This document shows positions 38,665-47,677 of a DNA stretch of 64,000 nucleotides, one piece after another. The DNA is from Paenibacillus uliginis N3/975 (GTDB taxonomy: Bacteria; Bacillota; Bacilli; Paenibacillales; Paenibacillaceae). Below the pieces are notes generated by a model, which was not told where the DNA came from, did not search any database, and saw only the letters and a list, made by a program, of their open reading frames with translations. The DNA is taken from NCBI RefSeq assembly GCF_900177425.1, contig NZ_LT840184.1, forward strand, positions 6,073,787 through 6,137,786. The letters run 5' to 3'. The translations under genes were made by a program, and so were the position numbers. Every line of letters starts with the position of its first letter. Position 1 is the first letter of the stretch.

Positions 38665-39099
38665 TTATTGAATCGTTCCCGATCCCTTGGAAATCTGGTT
38701 CAAGGCTTCGCCCGATTCATTAATGTAAATATCCCGAACGGCAAGATCGCCAATCGCACAAATGCCGACTAAGCGGCCTTGGTTGTCCACTACAGGCAGA
38801 CGTCTAATCTGATGCTGTGCTAGCATATTTGCTGCCTCATGAATTTCCGTGTGCGGCTCGCAGCATTTGACCTCGCCTGTCATCAGCTCTTCGCATGTCG
38901 TCATTCTTAAATCCTTGTTCTTGGCCACACCACGAAGCACGATATCGCGGTCTGTCATAATCCCAGTCAGCCGACCTGCCTGATCAACAATCGGTACTGC
39001 ACCGACATTGCCCTGTTCCATGATTTTCGCTGCCTTCTCTACGGGGTCACTCGTTTGGCAGGTCTGTACTTGTCTGGTCATGACTTCAATGATTTGCAT
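38665..39099 (-). CDS. Tandem CBS-domain protein
   Basis: A 144-residue protein made of two CBS modules (residues ~7-60 and ~72-128), seen as VGAVPIVDQAGRLTGIMTDRDIVLRG and RRLPVVDNQGRLVGICAIGDLA, each given here in part of its length. CBS pairs bind adenine nucleotides and often sense energy state. It resembles Bacillus YhcV. No effector domain is attached and no partner is obvious nearby. AAGGAG lies 13 bases before the ATG, rather far. Confidence 0.88.
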   Translation of the reverse strand: MQIIEVMTRQVQTCQTSDPVEKAAKIMEQGNVGAVPIVDQAGRLTGIMTDRDIVLRGVAKNKDLRMTTCEELMTGEVKCCEPHTEIHEAANMLAQHQIRRLPVVDNQGRLVGICAIGDLAVRDIYINESGEALNQISKGSGTIQ

Positions 39100-39358
39100 G
39101 TTAAGTTTAAGTCTCCTTTTAAAAAGTTTACTGATAATATGAGTTTAAAAGGAAGTCTTTATACACCCTGCAAGAACAAGAGTTGCCGTTTCCCAGCGAG
39201 GTCTGTAAAGGATATGTCGCATTCCGTCGGTCAATCGACTTCAGCTGAAGAGTCTCGATGTCTGCCACATTATGATAAGCCGGATGTATTGCCAGGGAAA
39301 TATATGTATGCAGAAAATGTAAATCTATATGTCGAAGTTATATCATGCCCGAACCCGC

Positions 39359-40564
39359 CTAATCCTGTTTTTTTCGATTGAACCATGCCGCCACATAACC
39401 TGCAATCATCGAGCAGACCAGGCCCAAGCTATAGGTGAGAATGTTAATATAAGCGGTGTTTGTGTACTGGTTCCAATATCCCCAGCGGAAGAGCGCCGAA
39501 TCCAGATTTTCAGGACCTCCACCCAGCCCCTTAAAAATATGACGATAATATCCATAAGCAAAAAAACCAAGAACCCCAGCCATTACAATCAGGAAGGTTA
39601 TGATTCCACTGGAATACCATCCGTCTTTCATTTTTTCATGAAAGAAGTTTCTGAATGTCATGCCCATCAGATAAAGGAGAGCTATATATAGTGGAATAAG
39701 GAGAAACACCACCAGCATGGCAGGATTTCCATTACCCGAAAGATGCCCATTCCACCTCAGCCGGAAAGTTAACATATCGACCAGCCCGGTTAATGATGCC
39801 GTAAGCAGAAACAGGACGATGATGCTCAGAAACAAGGAGCGCTGCTGTCCCGTGGGGGCAGGGAAACGCCTTTGATATTTGCTAGATTCCGGCCGATTGG
39901 ATAATGGCGGAAGCTTAAATCTTTTGACAGTGACAGGATCGCTGAATTGAAGGTGTTCTATTTTTATGGACTCAAGCTCTCTTAACATTTCCAGAAAAAT
40001 CTGTCCGATCAGCAGGCTCTCTCCCAATGCATCATGTCTTTGCATCCCTTTGCTATCTAATCCGTAATAATTCAGCAGGAAATCCGTAGAAATGATATCT
40101 TCCACTTCCGGATGAAGGTACGTAAATAATGCCTTGGTGTCGATACACGGGTTAGTCGGTACAGCCAGGCTTTGACGTAAGCACTCCCTTTGAAGGAGTG
40201 GCAGATCAAACTCGTAGCCCGCATGGGTTACAAGAATACAGCCTTCAGCAAAATCCAGAAATTGTCCGTATACCTCTTCTAACCTCGGCGCATTCTCGAC
40301 ATCACCATTGTAAATGCCGGTTAAAGTCTCGATCTCTTGTGAAATCGGCTTGGCAGGTTTGATGTACGTGCTGAATGCCTCTTCTGAATTCACTCCACTG
40401 CTGTCCATATAAACAGCCCCAATCTGAATGATCCGCTCGGTATCCACTTGAACGCCGGTGGCCTCTAGGTTAAACACACAGAACTTTTGACGCTGTATGT
40501 CCCGAATGCTTAAACCCGATACTTCATAGGCTTGTTCCGATAGCATCTTTACCTGCATGGACAT
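39359..40564 (-). CDS. DEDDh exonuclease-like domain fused to a membrane domain
   Basis: A 401-residue protein. Residues ~26-195 match the DnaQ/PolC-epsilon exonuclease fold. The canonical DxE is NLE here (Asn32, Glu34); Asp120 is present in HAGYEFDLPLL; the C-terminal HxxxxD reads His177 ... Glu182. So two of the four metal-binding acids are altered and nuclease activity may be lost or weak. Residues ~243-395 carry four membrane segments (IIVLFLLTASLTGLVDML, then MLVVFLLIPLYIALLYL, IITFLIVMAGVLGFFAYG and ILTYSLGLVCSMIAGYVAA). GGGGAGGT precedes the ATG. I know of no established role for this fusion. Confidence 0.8.
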   Translation of the reverse strand: MSMQVKMLSEQAYEVSGLSIRDIQRQKFCVFNLEATGVQVDTERIIQIGAVYMDSSGVNSEEAFSTYIKPAKPISQEIETLTGIYNGDVENAPRLEEVYGQFLDFAEGCILVTHAGYEFDLPLLQRECLRQSLAVPTNPCIDTKALFTYLHPEVEDIISTDFLLNYYGLDSKGMQRHDALGESLLIGQIFLEMLRELESIKIEHLQFSDPVTVKRFKLPPLSNRPESSKYQRRFPAPTGQQRSLFLSIIVLFLLTASLTGLVDMLTFRLRWNGHLSGNGNPAMLVVFLLIPLYIALLYLMGMTFRNFFHEKMKDGWYSSGIITFLIVMAGVLGFFAYGYYRHIFKGLGGGPENLDSALFRWGYWNQYTNTAYINILTYSLGLVCSMIAGYVAAWFNRKKQD

Positions 40565-40720
40565 GCTTCGACCTCCCCGCTTATTTTGGATTAGATACGA
40601 TGTGCCCTTCGCTATTATTCCATCTTCTCTCGTTTCTCAACTCATTGATTAATAAACAATTCTATGCCTTAAGTTAGAGTTCCTTTACTGACATGTATGG
40701 ATCAAGATCGATATGGTCGC

Positions 40721-40785
40721 AAAACAAAAACTAAATAAGCTACCTCCGGTAGCGTACCGGAAGCAGCTTATAGCTTAGGTTTTTT
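40721..40785. terminator. Terminator of the FecCD-type importer operon
   Basis: ATAAGCT, then TCCGGTA-GCG-TACCGGA, then AGCTTAT form a long interrupted stem; TTTTTG follows on the minus side and TTTTTT on the plus side. Confidence 0.75.
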
Positions 40786-40808
40786 ATCAATGTCTATAGA
40801 AGGGGGTC

Positions 40809-41630
40809 TTAACCAACTTCTACACCAAAATATTTCGGGATTATAGTTTCGTATTCATATTGATCAACCTTATGATGCACCCTTTTAACTTCGATATTGA
40901 AGTAATTTAAAATGTTTTCCTCGGTCATCAACTCAGATACTGAGCCTGTAATAACCGGTTGATCTTTAGCGACCAAGAGCACCTTATCCCCAAAGTAAAA
41001 TGCATGATTCGCGTAATGAGTATTGATTACACATGCTAACTCACGTTCTTTTACAAGCTTTTTAATCGTTTGTAATATGATTTTTTGCTTATTAATGTCT
41101 AGATGTGATTCAGGCTCATCCAATACTAAAATTTTAGGTTCGGATACCAATGTACGAGCAATTAATGCAAGTTGCAGCTCTCCGCCACTAACCGCTGTAC
41201 ATGATTGTTCTGCTAGATGTTGAATACCTACCATGTCCAGTGCATCTAGTGCGGCTTGTCTATCGGTTTCAGACGGTTGTGCATAAGCATGAATTAACGA
41301 TACTCTTCCCATCGTTACCAAATCTAAAATAGAATACCCAAATGTCATTTTCGATGCCTGTGGTACATAACCAATTGTTTGCCATACTTCTTTTTTACTA
41401 CAGATCGAGAGGGGCTTCCCATTTAATAAGGTCTCACCCTTCTCCCATTTTAGCAGACCCATAATACACTTTAGCATGGTTGTCTTCCCTGCACCGTTGG
41501 GACCCAGAATGGACATGATTTCTCCAGACTGGAGTTCAAAGTTGATATCGTTACGGTATAAATACGTTTGCTCTTTGTTATGTTTTGATTTTTTGTAAAA
41601 ATAGTTGCCATCTTTTATTTGTAAAATCAA
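40809..41630 (-). CDS. FecE-type ABC importer ATP-binding protein
   Basis: A 273-residue ATPase of the iron-siderophore/haem/cobalamin group with Walker A LGPNGAGKTT, signature VSGGELQLALIARTL, Walker B LVLDEPESHLD and switch INTHY. It overlaps the permease stop by 4 bases. With the permease and lipoprotein to its right it forms one importer behind a Fur box. The operon is AT-richer than the glycolytic region. Confidence 0.9.
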   Translation of the reverse strand: MILQIKDGNYFYKKSKHNKEQTYLYRNDINFELQSGEIMSILGPNGAGKTTMLKCIMGLLKWEKGETLLNGKPLSICSKKEVWQTIGYVPQASKMTFGYSILDLVTMGRVSLIHAYAQPSETDRQAALDALDMVGIQHLAEQSCTAVSGGELQLALIARTLVSEPKILVLDEPESHLDINKQKIILQTIKKLVKERELACVINTHYANHAFYFGDKVLLVAKDQPVITGSVSELMTEENILNYFNIEVKRVHHKVDQYEYETIIPKYFGVEVG

Positions 41631-42631
41631 CTCCAGCCGCCTCCTGTTCTTCGTAATAAATATGCAAAGAAAGGTGCCCCGACAATTGCCGTTAAGATAG
41701 ATAATGGGATTTCTGCCGCTGTTAAACTTCGAGCTAAGTTATCAATAAGTAACAAATATATCGCACCAATGGAGATCGATGCAGGCAGTACATATTGATT
41801 ATTACTACCTACAATCATTCGGGCAATGTGTGGAATAATTAAACCTACCCAGCCTATGATACCGGCTATTGCTACAGCAGCGGACGTAATTAACGTTGCC
41901 CCTAAAATGATAAGCCATTTCATCTTCGTTACCGATACTCCGAGCGATGTTGCTTCTTCATCAGAAAGCGATAAAATATTTAAACGCCAACGTAATACAT
42001 ATAGAATAATGATCCCCGTTAAGATCAGTGGACCACCAATCCATAAATCGGAATAACTTGCTGTTCCAAGGCTACCCATAAGCCAATAAGTAATGGATGG
42101 AAGCTTTTCTTCGGGATCGGCAAGAAATTTCACTAGTGAAATTAGAGCCTGGAACAAGGCGCTTGTCACGACCCCTGCTAACACCAGCATAAAAATAGGC
42201 ATCTCTCGTTTGAAACCACTGATCAGGAATGCAAATCCTATAGCTAACATCCCCATGACCAATGAGAAAATTTGCATGGTCACGCCATTACCAAAGAGCA
42301 GTATGCCAATAGAAGCACCGAACCCGGCTCCTGCAGAAACACCTAAAATGTCAGGACTAACTAAAGGATTCGCAAACATCCCTTGGAAAGCAGCACCAGC
42401 AATGGATAGACCACCGCCGATGAGCATGGCAAGTAAAATACGTGGGAGCCGGACGTTCATGACAACCGTTTCTTCCATATGGGTCCACGTCGTTTCCATA
42501 GGAATGATTTGTGATAGCAGTATTTTAATCTGTACGATAAAATCCACATGATAACGACCGATTCCAATGGACATAAGTCCACAGATAAGTGGCAATGTCC
42601 AAAGTAATATTTTTATGAACCTTGATTTCAA
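41627..42631 (-). CDS. FecCD-type ABC importer permease
   Basis: A 334-residue permease with about ten membrane segments and family landmarks RLPRILLAMLIGGGLSIAGA, NPLVSPDILGVSAGAGFGAS, ISGFKREMPIFMLVLAGV and GWVGLIIPHIARMIVG. Only one permease gene is present, so the importer would use a homodimer, as BtuC does. Confidence 0.92.
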   Translation of the reverse strand: MKSRFIKILLWTLPLICGLMSIGIGRYHVDFIVQIKILLSQIIPMETTWTHMEETVVMNVRLPRILLAMLIGGGLSIAGAAFQGMFANPLVSPDILGVSAGAGFGASIGILLFGNGVTMQIFSLVMGMLAIGFAFLISGFKREMPIFMLVLAGVVTSALFQALISLVKFLADPEEKLPSITYWLMGSLGTASYSDLWIGGPLILTGIIILYVLRWRLNILSLSDEEATSLGVSVTKMKWLIILGATLITSAAVAIAGIIGWVGLIIPHIARMIVGSNNQYVLPASISIGAIYLLLIDNLARSLTAAEIPLSILTAIVGAPFFAYLLRRTGGGWS

Positions 42632-42649
42632 TTGAAAGCCACCTTCAAG

Positions 42650-43762
42650 TTAGTATTTTGCGGCCTCTGATGGAGGATTTAAGATCTCATGAACTTGCTC
42701 GTCCGTTAATTCATAATTATAGAAACGTTTATAATAATCCTTAATTTCCTCACTCATGTCGTATGTAAATAGCTTCGGATAATTTTTCTGTGCCATCCAT
42801 TTCAGCATCAGAGGAGCATCTCCACTTGGTGGATACCAACGATAGATGCCAAGTGGCATTTTGTACACTTTTTTATCTTGTACTGCTTTTATCTGACTCC
42901 AGTCTTGTCCTTCAAAAATATTGTTATATAAATCTTCTGGTTGCGTCTCCGTGAAATTAGTAATGTAAATAATGTCTGGATTCCATTCATAGATTTGTTC
43001 CATATTGACTGCTTTAATTCCATTAATCTCATCCGCAGCGACATCAATGCCCCCGGTTGAATTTAGCCATCGGTTCCCATGCATATTAACTCCTGGTACC
43101 GAAATTTCCCCGTTACTATGATATTGCAGAAACATAACACGAGGTTTATCTTCTTCTTTTACTCCTGCAAGAGTTTCGTTGATCATGGCTTGATTTGCTT
43201 CGCCTTCTTTAATAATTTCTGCTGGTCTTTCGGTTGTACCTGTAATGTCACCGGTTAAATTCAACCAACGATTTATAGTATCAAGCGGGTTCAACGAAGT
43301 CGTTGTTGTATCCAAAGCAACGGTCGTTATACCGGTCTCTTCAAGTTTCTTTACAGTCTTTTCTTGGTTAGCAATTTCAAAATATACTTGAGGATTTAGT
43401 GATAATAGTTCCTCGACGTTGACTTCGCCATTTTCAATAAAATTCGTTTTTGCATCTAGAATGGATGGAGAAATATCTTTTAGAATCGAATGCGATGCTG
43501 CGTTATATGAATTCGGGTGCATCCCTGCAATTTCATCCGTTGAATTGGTCGCAATATACCATGTAGAGAAGTATGGAAGTATCCCCCCCATAACTACACG
43601 ATCCATTTTTGCGGGGATTTCTACCTTTCGGTTTAATTCGTCGACAATTAGCTTTGTTTCTTGAGTGGGTTCGAGTTCTTTACTCACAGACGTCTCTGCA
43701 TTGCCGCATCCAGCTAATAAAAACATGAACGCAGTAACAGGTAAAATTAAGTTTCTCTTCAT
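42650..43762 (-). CDS. Iron-type ABC importer substrate-binding lipoprotein
   Basis: A 370-residue lipoprotein with lipobox LLAGC (Cys19) and the two-lobed helical-backbone binding fold of FecB/FhuD/BtuF proteins. Landmarks are NVEELLSLNPQVYFE, EWNPDIIYITNF and KAVQDKKVYKMPLG. The Fur box at 43791-43810 lies directly upstream, so an iron-chelate or haem ligand is inferred. An AGGAG site precedes the ATG. The short tail NPPSEAAKY is unremarkable. Confidence 0.88.
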   Translation of the reverse strand: MKRNLILPVTAFMFLLAGCGNAETSVSKELEPTQETKLIVDELNRKVEIPAKMDRVVMGGILPYFSTWYIATNSTDEIAGMHPNSYNAASHSILKDISPSILDAKTNFIENGEVNVEELLSLNPQVYFEIANQEKTVKKLEETGITTVALDTTTTSLNPLDTINRWLNLTGDITGTTERPAEIIKEGEANQAMINETLAGVKEEDKPRVMFLQYHSNGEISVPGVNMHGNRWLNSTGGIDVAADEINGIKAVNMEQIYEWNPDIIYITNFTETQPEDLYNNIFEGQDWSQIKAVQDKKVYKMPLGIYRWYPPSGDAPLMLKWMAQKNYPKLFTYDMSEEIKDYYKRFYNYELTDEQVHEILNPPSEAAKY

Positions 43763-43790
43763 TTTTTCTCCTCGTTATGTTAGTGTTTTA

Positions 43791-43810
43791 ATTGATAATG
43801 ATTATCATAC
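43791..43810. promoter_or_regulatory. Fur box in the divergent promoter region
   Basis: TGATAATGATTATCA at 43793-43807 is a near-perfect Fur box with extended A/T flanks. On the minus side it lies downstream of a TTGACC-17-TACATT promoter; on the plus side it lies just upstream of TATAAT at 43818-43823. It could therefore control both the importer and the two plus-strand genes. Confidence 0.85.
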
Positions 43811-43944
43811 TCATTTGTATAATGTAACTTAACGAGTTTATTTGGTCAATCTTTAATTCTTAAATTAGAGATTAAGAGGCACTGTCATTCTTTGAATTGT
43901 GATTACGAAATTTTGCATTAATTATCGATAGGAGGCCTTTTTTC

Positions 43945-44586
43945 GTGGCTCAAAATAAAGAAATTTTATGGCTAGATCCAGGACATGCATTTGGTCTACA
44001 GAATCGTACAAATCGGTTCATGGTAGAAAACTTTGCCCAACATGATCAGTATGACTTTGCTAAGTTAAATCTGGAACGATTCAAATGTATTATCGTCCAT
44101 GATTTTATTGATCAAGAATATATGTTCAAGCATAAGGGGAAGATTTCTTCATTTTTAGACGAGGGTAAAATTGTTATTTTCTCTGGACAATTGTTTAAAG
44201 AATGGCTGCCTGGCTGTTCAATTTTCACGCCAAAAACAATACATTCTCACACAGATTATGAGATTTCTATTGCTGCACCACACCCTATTTTTAAAGACGT
44301 TCAACTAGATGATATGACTTATAACAAAGGTGTTGCAGGTTTTTTCGCTCGTGGTACTCATTCACCTGTTCCAGCCAAAGCCGAAGTATTACTTACACTT
44401 CCTGACGATATGCCGGTAACCTATATTGATCGACATTCAACCAAAGGAACCATTTTAGTTCATGCAGGTCGAGACCTTTTTGCCTATCGTATGCAAAATA
44501 AATCGACAGATCGTATTAGTACACAACTTCTTCAATGGATTCATGATGAATACGAAGCAATACAAAATTCGGGAGGAAAACAATGA
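43945..44586 (+). CDS. GATase1-like protein, paralogue 1
   Basis: A 213-residue cytoplasmic protein without signal or membrane segments. Start GTG 43945 follows AGGAGG. The layout (LERFKCIIVHDFIDQE, then SSFLDEGKIVIFSGQLFKEW, then THSPVPAKAEVLL and STKGTILVHAGRDLFAY) suggests a class-I-glutamine-amidotransferase-like (ThuA/flavodoxin-type) fold, but no Cys-His-Glu triad is evident. It is clearly related to the next gene product (LES/LER..IIV, F..GGIV.F....EW.P). It overlaps that gene by 4 bases and diverges from the importer across a Fur box. Function unknown; a role in handling the imported iron compound is inference. Confidence 0.7.
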   Translation: MAQNKEILWLDPGHAFGLQNRTNRFMVENFAQHDQYDFAKLNLERFKCIIVHDFIDQEYMFKHKGKISSFLDEGKIVIFSGQLFKEWLPGCSIFTPKTIHSHTDYEISIAAPHPIFKDVQLDDMTYNKGVAGFFARGTHSPVPAKAEVLLTLPDDMPVTYIDRHSTKGTILVHAGRDLFAYRMQNKSTDRISTQLLQWIHDEYEAIQNSGGKQ

Positions 44587-45188
44587 GAAAAATTGCTGTA
44601 ATTTATAGTGGAAATGCGCCGCATCATCGTACTTTCAACGAACCTAAGTATCGACAATATATTCAAGAACTCATTTACTTTCCTGAATTTTTAAATACCT
44701 CTTTAGAAAGTTATGATGTATTGATTGTCCCGTCTCAATTGAACGAAAAATTACTTCTTGAATCTAAGGAGAAAATGAATGATTTTGCACAGCGGGGAGG
44801 CATTGTGGTTGCATTCGGTCCGCAACCTTGGGAGTGGATACCGAACCAAAAGTGGGAAGATCGAGAAACGAATTTCTGGTGGTGGTTAGAAAAAGGAGCA
44901 AATAGCGGTCTTGTCTTGACTTCATCTGAATATGACCTCTTTAACTACATTACTTTATCGGATGCAACTTGGCATCAGCATGGCGTTTTTTGGCCAATAA
45001 AAGGTACACAAAAGCTCATCACAACAGAAGATGGCGGTGCAGTTCTGTATGTAGATAAGATAAGCACACGTGGAACTTGGATTGTTACAACACTAGATCC
45101 TGACTATCATTTTGGCTCTTACTTTATGCCTGCAACGGAGCGTTTCCTTGATGGTTTTCTTCCTTGGCTAGCAAACGGGGAAATATAA
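44583..45188 (+). CDS. GATase1-like protein, paralogue 2
   Basis: A 201-residue protein, soluble, with IAVIYSGNAPHHRTF at the N-terminus, LESYDVLIVPSQLNEK, FAQRGGIVVAFGPQPWEWIP, and TRGTWIVTTLDPDYHFGSYF near the end. These align segment by segment with the preceding gene product, so the pair arose by tandem duplication and diverged. The start overlaps the previous stop (ATGA), with GGAGG upstream. No catalytic triad is visible. Trp-rich loops (NFWWWLEKG, WEWIPNQKW) might form a binding pocket. I do not recognise a characterised homologue. Confidence 0.7.
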   Translation: MRKIAVIYSGNAPHHRTFNEPKYRQYIQELIYFPEFLNTSLESYDVLIVPSQLNEKLLLESKEKMNDFAQRGGIVVAFGPQPWEWIPNQKWEDRETNFWWWLEKGANSGLVLTSSEYDLFNYITLSDATWHQHGVFWPIKGTQKLITTEDGGAVLYVDKISTRGTWIVTTLDPDYHFGSYFMPATERFLDGFLPWLANGEI

Positions 45189-45199
45189 ACAGAAATAGG

Positions 45200-45328
45200 T
45201 CATTTAAACTTGAATTTATTATATTTTTCCCATGTCCAATACTCAGATCCTTGGCATACGATCAATCGAGGAAACTTACCGCTATGATCATCACATGCCC
45301 TTAAAATCCTTTCGAGAGGATGTTCCAT
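45200..45328 (-). CDS. Small protein of unknown function (42 residues)
   Basis: A short frame begins at ATG 45328 with AGGAG 7 bases upstream and ends TGA at 45200. It reads MEHPLERILRACDDHSGKFP, then RLIVCQGSEYWTWEKYNKFKFK. The composition (two Cys, aromatic tail) is protein-like rather than random. It converges on the GATase1-like pair. I do not recognise a family; it could also be the start of a truncated longer gene. Confidence 0.45.
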   Translation of the reverse strand: MEHPLERILRACDDHSGKFPRLIVCQGSEYWTWEKYNKFKFK

Positions 45329-45329
45329 A

Positions 45330-45640
45330 TTTTCGCTCCTACTCTAATAATCCCTATCACCTATCAACGTGATCTAACCTACAAAAGGCGTGTAGTTCCC
45401 CTTGCCCACCCTCACCCTCAACCTTAAATCAGCACGTGGTAGTTACATTAAAAAAATACACTGTACATGATGGCTCGCATCTGTAACAATTCTGGGCTAA
45501 TTTATAACATTTCAGATATGGCCCTGCATCTGGATCTTTCCAACCTCACCCGTTGGAGGGGTTTGTGCTCACCTTTAAGGAACAAGAGTTACCTGCTCTA
45601 CACGCTCATGCTTATTTGGTTATATCGTTAAGATTGGTAG
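45330..45640. other. Intergenic stretch with no supported gene
   Basis: About 310 bases upstream of the small gene and downstream of the DIP1984-family gene. Short frames exist but lack ribosome-binding sites or protein-like composition. No clear terminator or palindrome was found. Confidence 0.55.
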
Positions 45641-46111
45641 TTACTTCGGTGCATCCTCAATTAGATCAATGGTCCAGTTCTTCTCTTGTATGCGGAAATC
45701 AAGCTCACGGTAGTTCTTAGCCAGCTCATCCATTTGTTTTTGAAGGGTTGGCACCTCAATGACCGTAAGGAACTTCACCTCTGACCGCGAATAACGTTCT
45801 TGACGGATGGACGCCGTTTCCAGCAGTTCGTCCAAAATTTTTCGTTTTTGCATCATGCTGTCCCGCTCTACGAGAACATCCGCAAGGCTCTTCCCGTCAG
45901 CGAACACGGTATGTGAATTGGTCTTGTTGATCTTCTTAATCCAACTAGCCAATTCTTCCATCGTGCGGTCGAGTTCAACAAAAAGCTCGGTGGGATTCTC
46001 AACTGGCTGTTCTCCCTCCTGCACCTTTACCACTCTATCCAGCCGCTGCTTCAACTGCGCGATCCTGCGCTGACAGTCAGCGCGCAATACCAACGCTTCT
46101 GCAAGTTTCAT
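45641..46111 (-). CDS. DIP1984 family protein
   Basis: A 156-residue, almost wholly helical protein with conserved blocks LAEALVLRADCQRRIAQLKQ, NPTELFVELDRTMEEL, INKTNSHTVFADGKSLADVL and LDFRIQEKNWTIDL, which mark the DIP1984 (septicolysin-like) family. The function of the family is not established. AAGGAGG is 6 bases before ATG 46111; a second ATG at 46114 is too close. Its first codons overlap the end of the methyltransferase gene by 35 bases. Confidence 0.88.
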   Translation of the reverse strand: MKLAEALVLRADCQRRIAQLKQRLDRVVKVQEGEQPVENPTELFVELDRTMEELASWIKKINKTNSHTVFADGKSLADVLVERDSMMQKRKILDELLETASIRQERYSRSEVKFLTVIEVPTLQKQMDELAKNYRELDFRIQEKNWTIDLIEDAPK

Positions 46112-46859
46112 CATGACCCTCCTTTTTATAGCCTTTCATCATAAAGAACAACGGAATTCTTAGTCTCCGTTCATACGTTTCCCGATTACTAAAATGCCGC
46201 TCATCCGGCCGTGACTCCCTAACCTGCTCTATCAGAAACCCCGCTCTCTGCAGCGCGGAAAAATAGTCCTCTACCGTTCGATGAAACTTCTTCACCGTTC
46301 GGCCCAGCCACTCCTGTTCGCGTCCACCCGCGACAAAGTAATTGTCGACCGTCCAATCCTGCTTCTGTCCTGCCGTTTTCGGCAGTCCATAGGACGATGT
46401 CATGACTGGATGCTCTACGGAGAACACAAAGCTCCCGCCGGCCTTCAGTGAAGTATATACATGGCTGAACAGCGCATCGATGTCTTCAATATAGTGAATG
46501 ACGAGCCGCGAGACGATCAGATCATATGCAGCCTCCGGTGCCTTCCAATCCTCCAAAGCCAGATGGATCACGCATCCGTTCGACATAGGGTCGAGTGTCT
46601 TCCGTGCATGCTCCACCATGTTAATAGAGCCTTCTAGCCCGGTATATTGTGACGCACCCAACTCAAGCAACTCACTACCATAGGTAGCGGTACCACAGCC
46701 CAGGTCCAGAATCGACTTCCGCCGCACATCGCCCATCATTTCATAAATAATCGGCTTTTCCAGCGTATCATTGGCATTCTCGCTCCAGCTTCTTCGCTGC
46801 AAGTAACTTTGCAAAAAAGCTTCCTGATCATAATGGTCTGATCCCCGGTACGCCGTCAT
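46077..46859 (-). CDS. Class I SAM-dependent methyltransferase
   Basis: A 260-residue enzyme with the SAM-binding motif ILDLGCGTATYGSELL at ~50-65, motif II-like YDLIVSRLVIHYIED and post-motif LKAGGSFVFSVEHPV. It belongs to the Methyltransf_11/25 group acting on small molecules; the substrate is unknown. It overlaps the DIP1984 gene. Confidence 0.85.
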   Translation of the reverse strand: MTAYRGSDHYDQEAFLQSYLQRRSWSENANDTLEKPIIYEMMGDVRRKSILDLGCGTATYGSELLELGASQYTGLEGSINMVEHARKTLDPMSNGCVIHLALEDWKAPEAAYDLIVSRLVIHYIEDIDALFSHVYTSLKAGGSFVFSVEHPVMTSSYGLPKTAGQKQDWTVDNYFVAGGREQEWLGRTVKKFHRTVEDYFSALQRAGFLIEQVRESRPDERHFSNRETYERRLRIPLFFMMKGYKKEGHDETCRSVGIAR

Positions 46860-46897
46860 CTCATTCTCCTTGTCCGCGTGGCTTCCACATGACTAAC

Positions 46898-47653
46898 TCA
46901 TACAAAAGTAACCTTAAGCTCTGTCCAACCGCTCTCCTGATAAGCTTCATGGACTCCGACTTCTTTAATCCGCTTTTTCGGAACATGCTTGGTCCGTAAC
47001 ACAGCCGTCCATTCTTGCGCGAAAAGTTGAGGAGTTAAGCGAACTTCATGATCGCTGATCCACACGGCTGAAAACTTTTGACCGTCTACCAAGCTGCTGA
47101 AACCCTTTCTGAACCAGGGGTGCTCCTCCTCTTTAGAGACTCCTTCCGGGTTCATGCAGACGTATAAGGATATATCATCACATAGCTGCAACAGCTGAAA
47201 ATGCCTTGCGATGATCTGCTCATCCGGATAGTTCAGCTTCTCTTTCAATCGATCCTGCCGCGCCAGTTCACGCTGATAGAATGCAAGCTCTGCTTCCTGT
47301 CTGGAATCCTGATCCGATTGAAAAAATGACGCATAATGCATGCTGCAGAGCATTGCCGCGTAACGGCTCATCTCCTCGGTTTCGTCCACCCCTATTTGGT
47401 ACAAGACCAACTTAGGCAACACAGGGTAATCTATGAATGAAAACGGCACGTTACTACGGTCATTCCATATTGGCATGGCATCCAACCGGATCCAGCTCCG
47501 ATCATGCTCCTGGATAGCCAGCAGACAATCATCCTTGTACTTTCCGTCCAGAAACCATTCCTCCCGGAATCCCCGAGCCACTTCTTCCGAAAAATGTGCA
47601 TGGTCATCCTGCGTTGTCATCACAAAAGCCTCTTCAGATTCCCGAATAATCAT
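46898..47653 (-). CDS. DUF3891 family protein
   Basis: A 251-residue soluble protein starting MIIRESEEAFVMTTQDDHAH with later blocks LLAIQEHDRSWIRLD, YAAMLCSMHYASFF and LQLCDDISLYVCMNPEG. The scattered conserved His/Asp residues (DDHAH, EHD, DDIS) suggest a metal-binding HD-like helical fold, as noted for DUF3891. Function unknown. A GGAGGG site precedes the ATG. Confidence 0.8.
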   Translation of the reverse strand: MIIRESEEAFVMTTQDDHAHFSEEVARGFREEWFLDGKYKDDCLLAIQEHDRSWIRLDAMPIWNDRSNVPFSFIDYPVLPKLVLYQIGVDETEEMSRYAAMLCSMHYASFFQSDQDSRQEAELAFYQRELARQDRLKEKLNYPDEQIIARHFQLLQLCDDISLYVCMNPEGVSKEEEHPWFRKGFSSLVDGQKFSAVWISDHEVRLTPQLFAQEWTAVLRTKHVPKKRIKEVGVHEAYQESGWTELKVTFV

Positions 47654-47677
47654 GGGATTCCCTCCTTAGCTTTTACT

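Noticed and set aside
45469..45633. 54-codon plus-strand frame reading MARICNNSGLIYN onward
   Set aside because: No ribosome-binding site and no recognisable pattern; treated as non-coding.
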